A stretch of 18,162 nt of DNA, from the NCBI GenBank assembly GCA_937950385.1, contig CALFEA010000073.1, forward strand, positions 1 to 18,162, in the 5' to 3' direction. The notes beneath the pieces were generated by a model that saw nothing but the letters and a program-made list of their open reading frames with translations, did no database searches and was not told the DNA's origin. Each line of letters starts with the position of its first letter. Position 1 is the stretch's first letter. Source of the DNA: an uncultured Altererythrobacter sp. (lineage in GTDB: Bacteria; Pseudomonadota; Alphaproteobacteria; Sphingomonadales; Sphingomonadaceae). The translations under genes were made by a program, and so were the position numbers. Below are positions 1 through 7,913 of this stretch, piece by piece.

Positions 1-269
1 ATCCCTATTTCGGCAGTGCGGGTGAATTAACCGCCATGGCCCATTTGGAAGCTGGTGATGAGGCAAAGGCTGGCGCGATGTTTGCCGATATTGCCAAGTC
101 TGAAGAGGTGCCAGAAAGCCTGCGTCAGCGCGCGCGCCAAATGGCTGGAATGCTGGGCGTGGATGCGATTGAAGACGTTGATGAATTGTTGGAAGAGCAA
201 GGCATCGCAACTGCCAGTGCTGCAAAAGAAGCTGAAGAAGCCGCTGCGGCTGATGCGGCTGTTGAATAA
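1..269 (+). CDS. TPR (YfgM-like) protein, C-terminal fragment
   Basis: The reading frame is open from the left edge (first full codon at 3) to TAA at 267-269, so only the last 88 or so residues are visible and the true start lies outside. An internal ATG at 36 is not the real start, because the frame continues upstream with matching TPR-like composition. The visible part resembles the end of a helical repeat (LTAMAHLEAGDEAKAGAMF, then a run ending ARQMAGMLG) followed by an acidic, alanine-rich tail. In alphaproteobacteria a YfgM-type tetratricopeptide protein commonly sits just before bamB and works at the inner membrane-periplasm interface in envelope protein traffic. The bamB start lies 45 bases downstream, which fits co-transcription. 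The family assignment rests mainly on context and this short segment. Confidence 0.7.
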   Translation, partial: PYFGSAGELTAMAHLEAGDEAKAGAMFADIAKSEEVPESLRQRARQMAGMLGVDAIEDVDELLEEQGIATASAAKEAEEAAAADAAVE

Positions 270-314
270 ACCGCCACAAATATGGCTCAAATGGCACATG
301 AAACAGGACCATTT

Positions 315-1703
315 ATGAAATTTGCGACAACACATTTTGCCCCAAATTCTGCTGCTAAGGCTGGCGTAAAAACCGCTGGCAGAGCATTGATGGCAGGCGC
401 TTTGGCAGCCTTGCTTACAGGCTGCGCTGGCGGCTTGTTCGGCGGCGGTGATGACAAAAAAACCACTCCAACAGTGGGTGAGCGTGTTCCAGTGCTTTCC
501 CGGATTGAAAGCGGGGCCAGTGTTGATCCAACGCTTGCCGGTGTTTCGGTTGTTTTACCGCCGGCACAAGTCAATGCAGCATGGGCGCAAGTGGGCGGCT
601 CGGCGAGCAAATCGTATGGCCATTTGGCGTTGGCTGATGCGCCCGCGCGCGTTTGGACAGCCTCGATTGCAGGTTCCAGCAACCGCCGCCGTTTGGCCGC
701 AGCCCCGGTTGTGGGCGCTGGTAAGCTGATCGCGGTTGATACTGGCGGCGTAGTGCATGCGATGGATTCCAAGACCGGCGCGAGTGTTTGGACGTACCGG
801 ATGGAAGTGGATGATAAAATTGAAGCATCTGCTTTTGGCGGCGGAGCCAGCATTGACGGTGCCCGCGTTTATGCCACCAATGGCGTGGGCCAAGTTGTTG
901 CTTTGAACGCAGCAGACGGCACGGAAGTATGGAAAAGCAAACCAGCGGGGCCATTGCGCGGTTCGCCAACGATTGCTTTTGGCCAAGTCTATGTGATGAC
1001 GCAGGACAACCAAATCTATGCGCTTGATGCAAACACCGGCGCGGTTGTCTGGAATGAGGGCGGTTCATCCACCCAAGCGGGCGTGTTCGGCGTGGCTGCA
1101 CCTGCGGCAGGTCAAGGCACAGTTATCGCAGGCTATTCCAGCGGAGAGCTCAACGCGCACCGTTATGAGAATGGCCGGACATTGTGGGCCGATGCTTTGG
1201 CGCGCACATCGATTTCAACCGAAGTTAGCTCGCTGACCGATATTGATGCCGATCCGATTATCGATTCAGGCCGCGTCTATGCGCTTGGCCAAGGCGGCCG
1301 GATGGCAGCTTATGAGCTGGTCACAGGCCAGCGGGTTTGGGAGCTCAACCTCGCCGGTATTTCCACCCCTGCGATTGCAGGCGAGTGGATTTTTACTCTG
1401 ACCGATGATGCTCGCCTGCTCGCGATTGCGCGTTCAACTGGTAAGGTGCGCTGGATCACGCAATTGCCGCAGTGGCGCAAAGAGAAAAAGAAAGAAGGGC
1501 CGATCTTTTGGACGGGCCCCGTTTTGGCTGGCAACCAGCTGTGGGTCGCCAATTCAGAAGGGCTGATTTACAAAATCAGCACGGGCGAAGGCGCTGCTTC
1601 TAGCCATGCTGATCTGAAGCAACCGATCAGCCTGCCGCCAATTGTGGCCGATAATATGCTGTATATCTTGGATGATAGCGGCCGGATTAGCGCCTACAAA
1701 TAG
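315..1703 (+). CDS. bamB: Outer membrane assembly lipoprotein BamB (PQQ-like beta-propeller)
   Basis: BamB is the beta-propeller lipoprotein of the BAM complex, which inserts beta-barrel proteins into the outer membrane. From this start the product has 462 residues. It carries a lipoprotein signal ending in the lipobox LLTGC, with the modified cysteine near residue 37 and Ala at +2, which fits outer-membrane sorting. Propeller blades show PQQ-type repeats such as VVHAMDSKTGASVW, VVALNAADGTEVW, IYALDANTGAVVW and LLAIARSTGKVRW. I chose ATG 315 because AGGA lies at 304-307, about 8 bases upstream. A longer in-frame ATG at 282 has no ribosome site, and an ATG at 390 would leave a very short signal n-region. 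It follows the TPR gene closely, a typical arrangement. The identification is firm; the exact start is slightly uncertain. Confidence 0.9.
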   Translation: MKFATTHFAPNSAAKAGVKTAGRALMAGALAALLTGCAGGLFGGGDDKKTTPTVGERVPVLSRIESGASVDPTLAGVSVVLPPAQVNAAWAQVGGSASKSYGHLALADAPARVWTASIAGSSNRRRLAAAPVVGAGKLIAVDTGGVVHAMDSKTGASVWTYRMEVDDKIEASAFGGGASIDGARVYATNGVGQVVALNAADGTEVWKSKPAGPLRGSPTIAFGQVYVMTQDNQIYALDANTGAVVWNEGGSSTQAGVFGVAAPAAGQGTVIAGYSSGELNAHRYENGRTLWADALARTSISTEVSSLTDIDADPIIDSGRVYALGQGGRMAAYELVTGQRVWELNLAGISTPAIAGEWIFTLTDDARLLAIARSTGKVRWITQLPQWRKEKKKEGPIFWTGPVLAGNQLWVANSEGLIYKISTGEGAASSHADLKQPISLPPIVADNMLYILDDSGRISAYK

Positions 1704-1712
1704 GCCCGCTGT

Positions 1713-1724
1713 GCCTTCGAAGGC
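1713..1724. repeat. 12-bp perfect palindrome downstream of bamB
   Basis: GCCTTCGAAGGC is a perfect inverted repeat 10 bases after the bamB stop. As RNA it could form only a short stem, and no T-tract follows, so it does not look like an intrinsic terminator. The rest of 1704-1863 shows no gene that I can support. The in-frame TTG at 1747 that would extend the next gene into this stretch has no ribosome site. Confidence 0.3.
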
Positions 1725-1863
1725 GCCGCATTCACCGTATTAACTTTTGCATGGCCGCTTGTCTCGCAATGGGGGCGGGCGGCCAGCGCGCGTGACAATC
1801 GCCAATTTTCCGCCCAGCTCTTACCGTGGTTTTAACCCTTCTCTTGGTAAGCGGCACGCTGAT

Positions 1864-3258
1864 ATGGAAAAAACTTCGCAAGCTATTGGCGTTAAGACGC
1901 CCGCTCTCCCCAAGAGTGACGTGTCCGCAGGTGTCGGTATTGCCGGTCTGCTTGGTCTGGTGTTCTGGCTATTGTTTTGTCGGACATACCCGTTAACGGC
2001 GGAATTCCTTGATCTGCCTGGTCCGCGTGTCCGGCTTTCTGGTCAGCATGCTGCACTGGCAGCTTTGCTATTCTCCGCTGTGCCAATGGCGGTTTGGTCG
2101 CTGCTGGTGGACAAGGTCCATTTGCGCCCTTCAACCGGTATTGATTGGAAGCGCGTGCGCCCCAATGGCGAGATCATGGATGTGTCCGTGGTCAAGATCG
2201 CCGGTCTTTGGGCCACTTGGGCAATCATAGCTGCGTTCTACTGCCTCGCGCGGTGGTATTGGAACGGGCAATATTTGTTTGCGATCGATGTTCTAAAATA
2301 TGCGATTATCCCGATGGTTGTGCTCTCGGTACCATATGTAATGTGGCTCGACCGCCGGATGGTGCAGCCCAAGGATCACGCATGGCACTTTGGTGCGATG
2401 CTGATCGGCCGCGAGGCTTGGGACCCTGAAGAGGTGAAAAAGCACTGGCGCGCATGGGCGATTAAGGGCTTTTTTGGCGCCTTCATGATCTCGATCCTGC
2501 CTCCGGGCTGGGCGGAATTGGTCAATGCGCAACCTGCCGAACTGATCAATGATCCGGTCAAGTTTGTTCTGCTCATGATCACGGCATTGTTTGTAATCGA
2601 CGTCCAAATTGGCACAGTTGGCTATCTGTTCACTCTGCGCCCGTTGGATGCGCATATCCGAAGTGGCAATCCGCTTCTGGCAGGGTGGCTTGCCGCACTG
2701 ATTTGCTATCCACCATTTGTTTGGGGCATCATCGGGAACGGTCAAGTCTTGAGCTATGAGCACAATATTGGTGGTTGGGGCCATTGGATTGGAGGCAACA
2801 CTGCGCTTGTCTGGGTATGGGGCATGTGGCTAATTGTGCTCACTGCGATCTATGCTTGGGCCACAGTTGCCTTTGGCATTCGCTTCTCAAACCTCACTTA
2901 CCGCGGCGTGCTGACGAACGGGCCGTACCGCTTCACGCGGCACCCTGCATATTTGTCCAAGAACTTGTTCTGGTGGTGCTCTGCGATGCCATTCCTCGTC
3001 ACCAATGGTTCGGCGAGCGATGCGATCCGCAACACATTCTTCCTATTATGCGTCAATGCGATTTATTTCTGGCGCGCTAAAACGGAAGAGAAGCATTTGC
3101 TGGCCGAAGATCAGAAGTACCGCGATTATCACGCATGGATGTCAGAGCATGGCGTTATCACCAGCCGCCTGACTAAGATCACACGCGCGATTAAGCGCCG
3201 TCGAGGCCCGAATGCGGTTCGCGCATCCAATGATTTAACGCAGGAACCAGCGGAATAA
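1864..3258 (+). CDS. Polytopic membrane protein with C-terminal ICMT/PEMT-type methyltransferase core
   Basis: From ATG 1864 this is a 464-residue integral membrane protein. Hydrophobic segments, probable helices, fall at about 23-40, 62-82, 110-130, 139-161, 202-220, 233-257, 270-290, 314-339 and 388-403. The end carries the signature of isoprenylcysteine carboxyl methyltransferase / phospholipid methyltransferase proteins: NGPYRFTRHPAYLSKNL at about 352-368, then the terminal EEKHLLAEDQKYRDY element at about 408-422, which in this superfamily helps bind S-adenosylmethionine. The substrate cannot be told from sequence. Bacterial ICMT-like proteins methylate various lipids or small molecules, and bacteria generally lack prenyl-CaaX proteins. 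The first 330 residues match nothing I recognise. Upstream in-frame TTG 1747 and GTG 1792 were rejected because the added peptide is non-hydrophobic and lacks a ribosome site. The ATG itself also has only a weak one. Confidence 0.75.
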   Translation: MEKTSQAIGVKTPALPKSDVSAGVGIAGLLGLVFWLLFCRTYPLTAEFLDLPGPRVRLSGQHAALAALLFSAVPMAVWSLLVDKVHLRPSTGIDWKRVRPNGEIMDVSVVKIAGLWATWAIIAAFYCLARWYWNGQYLFAIDVLKYAIIPMVVLSVPYVMWLDRRMVQPKDHAWHFGAMLIGREAWDPEEVKKHWRAWAIKGFFGAFMISILPPGWAELVNAQPAELINDPVKFVLLMITALFVIDVQIGTVGYLFTLRPLDAHIRSGNPLLAGWLAALICYPPFVWGIIGNGQVLSYEHNIGGWGHWIGGNTALVWVWGMWLIVLTAIYAWATVAFGIRFSNLTYRGVLTNGPYRFTRHPAYLSKNLFWWCSAMPFLVTNGSASDAIRNTFFLLCVNAIYFWRAKTEEKHLLAEDQKYRDYHAWMSEHGVITSRLTKITRAIKRRRGPNAVRASNDLTQEPAE

Positions 3259-3276
3259 TCGCTAGCTTAGACGCGT

Positions 3277-3579
3277 TTACATCAAAGGCACGCCATCATC
3301 GGCTGTGTATTTGATCGCTTCTTCGACTGTCACATCAAGGCCTGCAAGCGCGCCTTGAAATGCGGCCATATGCGGTGTTGCGAAATGCGCGGCGAGAGCG
3401 GCATCATCCACCCATTTTTCAACGATATGCATGACAGATGGGTCGCAAATATCGGTGGTGAAGCTGTAGGCAATGCAGCCTTCTTCTTCCATTGTCGCAT
3501 CAACCATTGCTTTGATTGCATCACGCGCGGCATCCACTGCGCCATCGCCCACTTTGGCTTTCGCTAAAACTATCAGCAT
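3277..3579 (-). CDS. Antibiotic biosynthesis monooxygenase (ABM/YgiN-like) family protein
   Basis: This is a 100-residue protein with the ferredoxin-like alpha-beta ABM fold pattern: an opening strand MLIVLAKAKV, a helix with EEEGCIAYSF following, the strand VMHIVEKWVDDAALAAHFATPH, and a closing helix. Small ABM proteins such as E. coli YgiN act as dimers, usually cofactor-free, on quinols or other aromatic compounds; the substrate here is unknown. The start ATG at 3579 has AGAGGG about 9 bases upstream, immediately after the gshA stop (15-base gap), so it is probably the last gene of an rsmE-gshA-ABM transcript. It converges on the methyltransferase gene with only 18 bases between stops. Association with glutathione synthesis suggests a redox or detoxification role, which is inference. 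Confidence 0.8.
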   Translation of the reverse strand: MLIVLAKAKVGDGAVDAARDAIKAMVDATMEEEGCIAYSFTTDICDPSVMHIVEKWVDDAALAAHFATPHMAAFQGALAGLDVTVEEAIKYTADDGVPLM

Positions 3580-3594
3580 GTTTGAATTCCCTCT

Positions 3595-4965
3595 TTAGAA
3601 GCTGTCTTCATAGGCGCGGGTGATATCGCCGGCCCACTCTCCATTATATTGATCGAGCAAGCGCTGGGCGGGCACTTTGCCGCTGGCGACGATTTCGTCC
3701 AATGGCTCCAAAAAGCCTGTTTCATTATCGCCGCTGGTGTTGAGACGTCCGCGAGATTTGAGACCCTCGCGCGCAATCGCCAAAATATCGCGGCCCAGAT
3801 CGCGCATGGTTCCGCCGCGCGGTAGAGGCGCGTCCAAGGCTTGGGCAGGCGCGGCGTTGCGCAGAGCTTCGCGTTCTTCAACCGACCAATGTTTGACGCG
3901 GTCCCACGCAGCATCCAGCGCACCTTGATCGTACAGCAATCCAGTCCAGAAGGCGGGCAGGGCGCAAATGCGGTTCCAAGGGCCACCATCGGCTCCGCGC
4001 ATTTCTAGGAAGCTTTTCAGGCGCACTTCGGGAAAGGCGGTGGAGAGGTGATCCCACCAATCGCTTTCGCGCGGGAATTCGCCCGGCAATGCAGGCAGTT
4101 TGCCTTGCATGAAATCGCGGAAAGATTGCCCGGCTGCATCGATATATTTCCCGTCCCGAAAGACGAAATACATCGGCACATCCAGCATGTAATCAGTCCA
4201 GCGTTCATAGCCAAAACCCTCGTCAAAAACGAAGGGCAGCATGCCGGTACGCTGCGGATCTGTGTCGGACCAAATGTGGCTGCGATAAGAAAGGAAACCG
4301 TTCGGTTTACCCTCGGTGAAGGGCGAATTAGCAAACAGGGCCGTCGCCAAAGGTTGCAATGCCAGACCGGTACGGAACTTCTTGGCCATATCGGCTTCTG
4401 ACGAATAATCCAGATTGACCTGAATAGTGCAGGTGCGCAGCATCATATCAAGGCCCAAATCGCCAACTTTGGGCATATGGTTCATCATGATGCCATAGCG
4501 CCCCTTGGGCATAACGGGCAGCTCTTCGCGGGTTTTATCCGGCCACATGCCTAGGCCAAGGAAGCCAACGCCGCATTTCTCGCCAATCGCTTTGACTTGC
4601 TCCAAATGGCGGCCGGTTTCATTGCAAGTCTGATGCAGGTTTTCCAGCGGCGCGCCCGACAATTCCAGCTGGCCAGCAGGCTCCAAGCTAACCGCGCCAT
4701 CTGCGCCTTTCAGCGCGATAACATTGCCGCCTTCTTTAACCGGTTCCCAGCCAAATTGCGTCATCGCCATCAACATATCGCGAATGCCGCATTTTTCGTC
4801 ATAGGATGGCGCTGCAAAATCCGCGATTTTATAGACCAGCTTTTCGTGTTCGGTCCCGATGCGCCAATCAGCCTTAGGCTTTTCGCCCGCCTGCATCGGC
4901 GCGATCAATTGGTCGCGGCTTTCGATGATTGGATCAGCTTTGTCTGAGGTTTCGCGTGTGCTCAT
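3595..4965 (-). CDS. gshA: Glutamate-cysteine ligase, plant/alphaproteobacterial type
   Basis: It catalyses the ATP-dependent joining of glutamate to cysteine, the first and rate-limiting step of glutathione synthesis, in the cytoplasm. The 456-residue product has the features of the GCS2 (plant-type) family: IGTEHEK at about 36-42, EPAGQLELSGAP at 95-106, GLGMWPDK at 137-144, RTCTIQVNLDY at 177-187 and FLEMRGADGG further on. Its length matches that family rather than the enterobacterial type. I chose ATG 4965 (MSTRETSDK) with AGAGAAA about 7 bases upstream, instead of the TTG at 4983. It lies 39 bases after rsmE and 15 bases before the ABM gene on the same strand. The plant-type enzyme is often regulated by a disulfide in plants; I cannot judge this here. 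Confidence 0.95.
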   Translation of the reverse strand: MSTRETSDKADPIIESRDQLIAPMQAGEKPKADWRIGTEHEKLVYKIADFAAPSYDEKCGIRDMLMAMTQFGWEPVKEGGNVIALKGADGAVSLEPAGQLELSGAPLENLHQTCNETGRHLEQVKAIGEKCGVGFLGLGMWPDKTREELPVMPKGRYGIMMNHMPKVGDLGLDMMLRTCTIQVNLDYSSEADMAKKFRTGLALQPLATALFANSPFTEGKPNGFLSYRSHIWSDTDPQRTGMLPFVFDEGFGYERWTDYMLDVPMYFVFRDGKYIDAAGQSFRDFMQGKLPALPGEFPRESDWWDHLSTAFPEVRLKSFLEMRGADGGPWNRICALPAFWTGLLYDQGALDAAWDRVKHWSVEEREALRNAAPAQALDAPLPRGGTMRDLGRDILAIAREGLKSRGRLNTSGDNETGFLEPLDEIVASGKVPAQRLLDQYNGEWAGDITRAYEDSF

Positions 4966-5004
4966 ATCAGTTTCTCTATGCAACGTAGCTTAGGTTGGGA
5001 AGAC

Positions 5005-5775
5005 CTATTCGCCATTTTTCCAATCACCGCACATGCCCATCCATACAGCGGTGGCGGCAATGGCTGCGGTTTCTCCCCTTAGTATTCGCGGTCCCAAGCC
5101 GATTGGTGACACATTGGGATGATCGCGCAGCATTTCTCGTTCTGTATCGTCAAAGCCGCCCTCTGGCCCGATGAGCATTGCGGCGGGGCCAGTGCTTTTT
5201 GCAAAAGCCTCGGCCGCGGGCTCGCCGCCTTCCTCGTCAGCGAAGAAAAGCGTGCGGTCAGATGGCCAATCGCGCAGCATGGCGGCGAGCTTTTGCGGTT
5301 CGCTAATCTCTGGCAAAGCCGTGCGCGCGCATTGTTCTGCCGCCTCAATCGTCAGCGTCTCTGCGCGGCTCATATTGAGCTTATCCGCAACGCAGCGCCG
5401 CATGATCACGGGGTGAATGGCAGCAACCCCAAGCTCGGTCGCTTTTTCTAGCACTTGATCGAAACGGTCTTTTTTTAACAATGCGGGGCAGAGCCAAAAA
5501 TCTGGCACATCTTCGCGGGCGCGCAATTGCTCCACCGGCTCCAGCACAACCTCGCGCTTACTTGCATTCACCACGCGGCAGACCCATTCGCCTGTGATAT
5601 TATCGCAAAGGATGACAGCATCGCCCGCGGCAATCCGCATGACTTTGGCTAGGTAATGGGCTTGATTGCCTGAAATTAGGACGGTGCCGCCAGCTGTTAT
5701 GGTTTCACCCACGAACAAGCGCGGCGCGCTCTTAGGCGGCCATGCAGGTGTTTTTGGGTTCGGACTAGCGCTCAT
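5005..5775 (-). CDS. rsmE: 16S rRNA (uracil(1498)-N(3))-methyltransferase RsmE
   Basis: RsmE methylates N3 of U1498 in 16S rRNA within the assembled 30S subunit, using S-adenosylmethionine. The 256-residue product starts with the N-terminal PUA-like domain (RLFVGETITAGGTVLISG, residues 19-36). The SPOUT domain follows, with QVLEKATELGV (107-117), AAEQCARTALP, the GPEGGF motif (203-208) and LGPRILRGETA (227-237), which forms the knot that binds the methyl donor. ATG 5775 is preceded directly by AAAGGGG, closer than usual spacing. An open frame continues to 6195, but that extension overlaps ubiA on the other strand and has no family resemblance. It heads the rsmE-gshA-ABM run and is divergent from ubiA with only 39 bases between starts. 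Confidence 0.95.
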   Translation of the reverse strand: MSASPNPKTPAWPPKSAPRLFVGETITAGGTVLISGNQAHYLAKVMRIAAGDAVILCDNITGEWVCRVVNASKREVVLEPVEQLRAREDVPDFWLCPALLKKDRFDQVLEKATELGVAAIHPVIMRRCVADKLNMSRAETLTIEAAEQCARTALPEISEPQKLAAMLRDWPSDRTLFFADEEGGEPAAEAFAKSTGPAAMLIGPEGGFDDTEREMLRDHPNVSPIGLGPRILRGETAAIAATAVWMGMCGDWKNGE

Positions 5776-5814
5776 CCCCTTTGCACTAAGCGGTAGCGGC
5801 GTTAGGGAGCAAGC

Positions 5815-6717
5815 ATGAACGACAATATCGTCCCCGATAGCCAGCATCGCAGCCTGATTGAGCGCCTTCCGCAGCTTCCGCGCGATCTTGCTCAATTGGC
5901 GCGATTTGACCGTCCGATTGGTTGGTGGCTGCTGTTTTGGCCCTGTGTTTGGGGCGTGTGGCTGACGGGGGCAGGGCCGCAATGGGAGCTGCTTGCATGG
6001 CTTCTGCTGGGCAGCATCGCAATGCGCGGGGCGGGCTGTGTCTATAATGATATTCTGGATGCAAAGCTGGATGCAAAAGTCGCGCGCACGGCTGCGCGGC
6101 CCTTGGCCAGCGGACGAGTGAGCAAGAAGGCGGCTTGGATTTGGCTGATTGTCCTGTGTTTGATTGGCCTGCTGGTGCTGTTTCAACTTCGGCAAGAGGC
6201 GCAGATTGTTGCTCTCGCCAGCCTTGCTTTGGTGGCGGCCTATCCTCTCATGAAACGCATTACATGGTGGCCGCAGGCGTGGCTGGGCATGGTGTTTACT
6301 TGGGGCATATTGGTGGGCTGGACGCAGCTACGCTTTGACGAATGGGCCGTCTTGGGCGCAGCATATCTTGGCGCGGTTTTTTGGGTCATCGGCTTTGATA
6401 CGATCTATGCGCTGCAAGACCGCGAAGATGATGCGATGGTCGGAATTCGCTCATCAGCGCTGCGTTTGGGCGGCTGTGTTCGCGGCGGTGTGGCGATGTT
6501 CTATTCTGGCGCTGCGGCGCTATGGGCTACCGCGTTTTGGCTCTATCGCGGCGATTGGATTGCACTGCTGACATTGCTGCCGGTGGCGCTGCATTTGGCT
6601 TGGCAAGTTGCAACATTGGATACCGACGATGCGAACAACCCGCTGGCCCGTTTCCGTTCCAATCGCTGGGCAGGCGCGCTGATGGCGGCGGCCTGTTTTA
6701 TTGTCGGTAACGCCTGA
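5815..6717 (+). CDS. ubiA: 4-hydroxybenzoate polyprenyltransferase UbiA
   Basis: UbiA is the integral-membrane enzyme that attaches the polyprenyl tail to 4-hydroxybenzoate, an early committed step of ubiquinone synthesis. The 300-residue product shows both Asp-rich motifs that bind the Mg-diphosphate: NDILDAKLD at 78-86, followed by the ARTAARPLASG signature, and DTIYALQDREDD at 195-206. Several hydrophobic helices separate and follow them. The N-terminal RFDRPIGWWLLFWPCVWG block is also typical. ATG 5815 has GGGAG about 7 bases upstream. It diverges from rsmE across a 39-base gap and is followed after 12 bases by the SRAP gene, which probably shares its transcript. Confidence 0.95.
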   Translation: MNDNIVPDSQHRSLIERLPQLPRDLAQLARFDRPIGWWLLFWPCVWGVWLTGAGPQWELLAWLLLGSIAMRGAGCVYNDILDAKLDAKVARTAARPLASGRVSKKAAWIWLIVLCLIGLLVLFQLRQEAQIVALASLALVAAYPLMKRITWWPQAWLGMVFTWGILVGWTQLRFDEWAVLGAAYLGAVFWVIGFDTIYALQDREDDAMVGIRSSALRLGGCVRGGVAMFYSGAAALWATAFWLYRGDWIALLTLLPVALHLAWQVATLDTDDANNPLARFRSNRWAGALMAAACFIVGNA

Positions 6718-6729
6718 GGCGCGCGGGCG

Positions 6730-7386
6730 ATGTGCAACCTCTACCGCATGACCAAGGGCAAGGATGAAGTCGCCAGCTGGTTCGATGCAGACAATGCATT
6801 GGACGGCGCGAATTTCGGGGAGGAAGTCTATCCCGGTTATCCCGGCGCGGTTGTAGCTGAGGGATCAGTGCGGTCCATGAAATGGGGTTTTCCGCTGGTG
6901 ATGAAGGGTAAGCAGGGTCAGCTTCTTAAACCCAAACCGGTCAATAATGCGCGGCAAGACAAGCTGAAAAGTGCCTTCTGGCGCGGCAGTTTTGAAAATC
7001 GCCGCTGTCTTATTCCGCTGACCGGTTGGGCTGAGGCGCAAGGGGCAAAAGGCGCCATGACCCGCACTTGGATGCAAGTGCCGGGCGTGCCCATTTTTGC
7101 AGCCGCAGGCGTCTGGCGTATGAGCGATGAGTGGGGCGCGTGTTTCTCTATGATCATGACCGATAGCGCTGGACCAGCATCCGAAATTCACAGCCGGATG
7201 CCGGTGATCTTGGCACCTGCCGATTATGCGGGATGGGTAAGGGGAACTCCCCAGGCTGCGTTTGATTTGTGCCGCGCTTGGGACGGCGATTTGACGGTTG
7301 AGCGAACAGATGAAGCTTGGTCAAAAGCGGCGTCAGGCTCGCCCAAAAAGCCGCATGGACAAGGCGAGCAAGGCGCACTTTTTTGA
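6730..7386 (+). CDS. SOS response-associated peptidase (SRAP/YedK-HMCES family)
   Basis: SRAP proteins form a covalent thiazolidine link with abasic sites in single-stranded DNA, protecting them from cleavage. The 218-residue product retains the expected active-site set: Cys2, exposed after Met removal; Asn73 and Arg75 in NNARQD; Glu102 in GWAEAQ; and His154 in HSRMPVIL. Compared with E. coli YedK, the usual GFYEW block is replaced by GWAEAQ and the residue after the NAR motif is QD rather than xE, a variant form. The start is ATG 6730, with GAGG overlapping the ubiA stop about 10 bases upstream. No LexA box is visible, so SOS control is not evident. Its placement behind ubiA looks like read-through expression rather than a shared pathway. 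Confidence 0.9.
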   Translation: MCNLYRMTKGKDEVASWFDADNALDGANFGEEVYPGYPGAVVAEGSVRSMKWGFPLVMKGKQGQLLKPKPVNNARQDKLKSAFWRGSFENRRCLIPLTGWAEAQGAKGAMTRTWMQVPGVPIFAAAGVWRMSDEWGACFSMIMTDSAGPASEIHSRMPVILAPADYAGWVRGTPQAAFDLCRAWDGDLTVERTDEAWSKAASGSPKKPHGQGEQGALF

Positions 7387-7404
7387 CGTTTCTTGGCTAT
7401 GGCT

Positions 7405-7420
7405 GCGAACATCGGTTCGC
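7405..7420. other. Short hairpin between converging genes
   Basis: GCGAAC-ATCG-GTTCGC forms a perfect 6-bp stem with a 4-base loop, between the SRAP stop (7386) and the VOC stop (7436). No T-run follows on either strand, so an intrinsic terminator is not supported. It may only weaken read-through between convergent transcripts or protect 3' ends. Confidence 0.35.
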
Positions 7421-7435
7421 GGGGCATAATCTCGT

Positions 7436-7834
7436 TCATACCGCGTCTCCTTCGCGGCTGCCTGCATAGCTGACGACTTCAAATTCAATCCCGTCCCAAT
7501 CGAAGAAGTAGAACGTGCTGGGGCCGGGATCGTATTTGCCATCATTGAATGGCTCGAGCCCCGCATCCGCAACGATTTTGCGCGCAGCAGCAAAGTCATC
7601 GACGACGAAGGCAATGTGGTTAAGTGGCTGGCCTTTGGAGTAATCACCTTTGACATGATCGCCGGTGTAAAGTGCGAGATATGACGTTTCGGAACCGACA
7701 TGGATCGTCCAGCCGTATTTGAGGCTTGGCCCGCGCCAGCGTTCGTGCCAGCCGAGCAGTTCTTTGAACAAATTGGCGCTGCGTTCAGGATCGGTAACGG
7801 AAATATTGGCGTGTTCAATTTGTCCCTTGGGCAT
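7436..7834 (-). CDS. VOC family (glyoxalase/bleomycin-resistance fold) protein, probable SoxR target
   Basis: This 132-residue protein has the paired beta-alpha-beta-beta-beta modules of the vicinal oxygen chelate superfamily. Candidate metal ligands are His8 (QIEHANISV), His73 (LNHIAFVVDD) and Glu119 in DGIEFEVV. Members include glyoxalase I, dioxygenases and antibiotic-binding proteins; the substrate here cannot be assigned, although a glutathione-linked role is possible. ATG 7834 has a clear AGGAG at 7842-7846 with 7-base spacing, so the longer frame to 7897 was rejected. The gene is divergent from soxR, and the shared intergenic region holds a SoxR-type operator with a good -35 (TTGACC) pointing toward this gene. 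That makes it the likely activated target of SoxR, by analogy with SoxR-controlled promoters elsewhere. Confidence 0.85.
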   Translation of the reverse strand: MPKGQIEHANISVTDPERSANLFKELLGWHERWRGPSLKYGWTIHVGSETSYLALYTGDHVKGDYSKGQPLNHIAFVVDDFAAARKIVADAGLEPFNDGKYDPGPSTFYFFDWDGIEFEVVSYAGSREGDAV

Positions 7835-7913
7835 AGCTAAGCTCCTGTAATTGAATTTCAATTCACACAATCTGGCGCGGTTTCGAATCGCTTTCATGAT
7901 CGCCTGTTTGACT

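Noticed and set aside
282..314. Upstream ATG for bamB
   Set aside because: It has no ribosome site, whereas ATG 315 has AGGA at proper spacing and gives a normal lipoprotein signal.
1747..1863. Upstream TTG/GTG starts for the membrane methyltransferase
   Set aside because: No ribosome site precedes them and the added peptide (LHGRLSRNGGGRPARV) is not like the rest of the protein.
5776..6195. N-terminal extension of rsmE on the minus strand
   Set aside because: It lies wholly opposite the start of ubiA, has low-complexity Gln/Pro/Arg/Ala composition and would make RsmE 140 residues longer than its family.
7405..7420. Intrinsic terminator between the SRAP and VOC genes
   Set aside because: The hairpin is real but neither strand has a following T-run, so I list it only as a hairpin.
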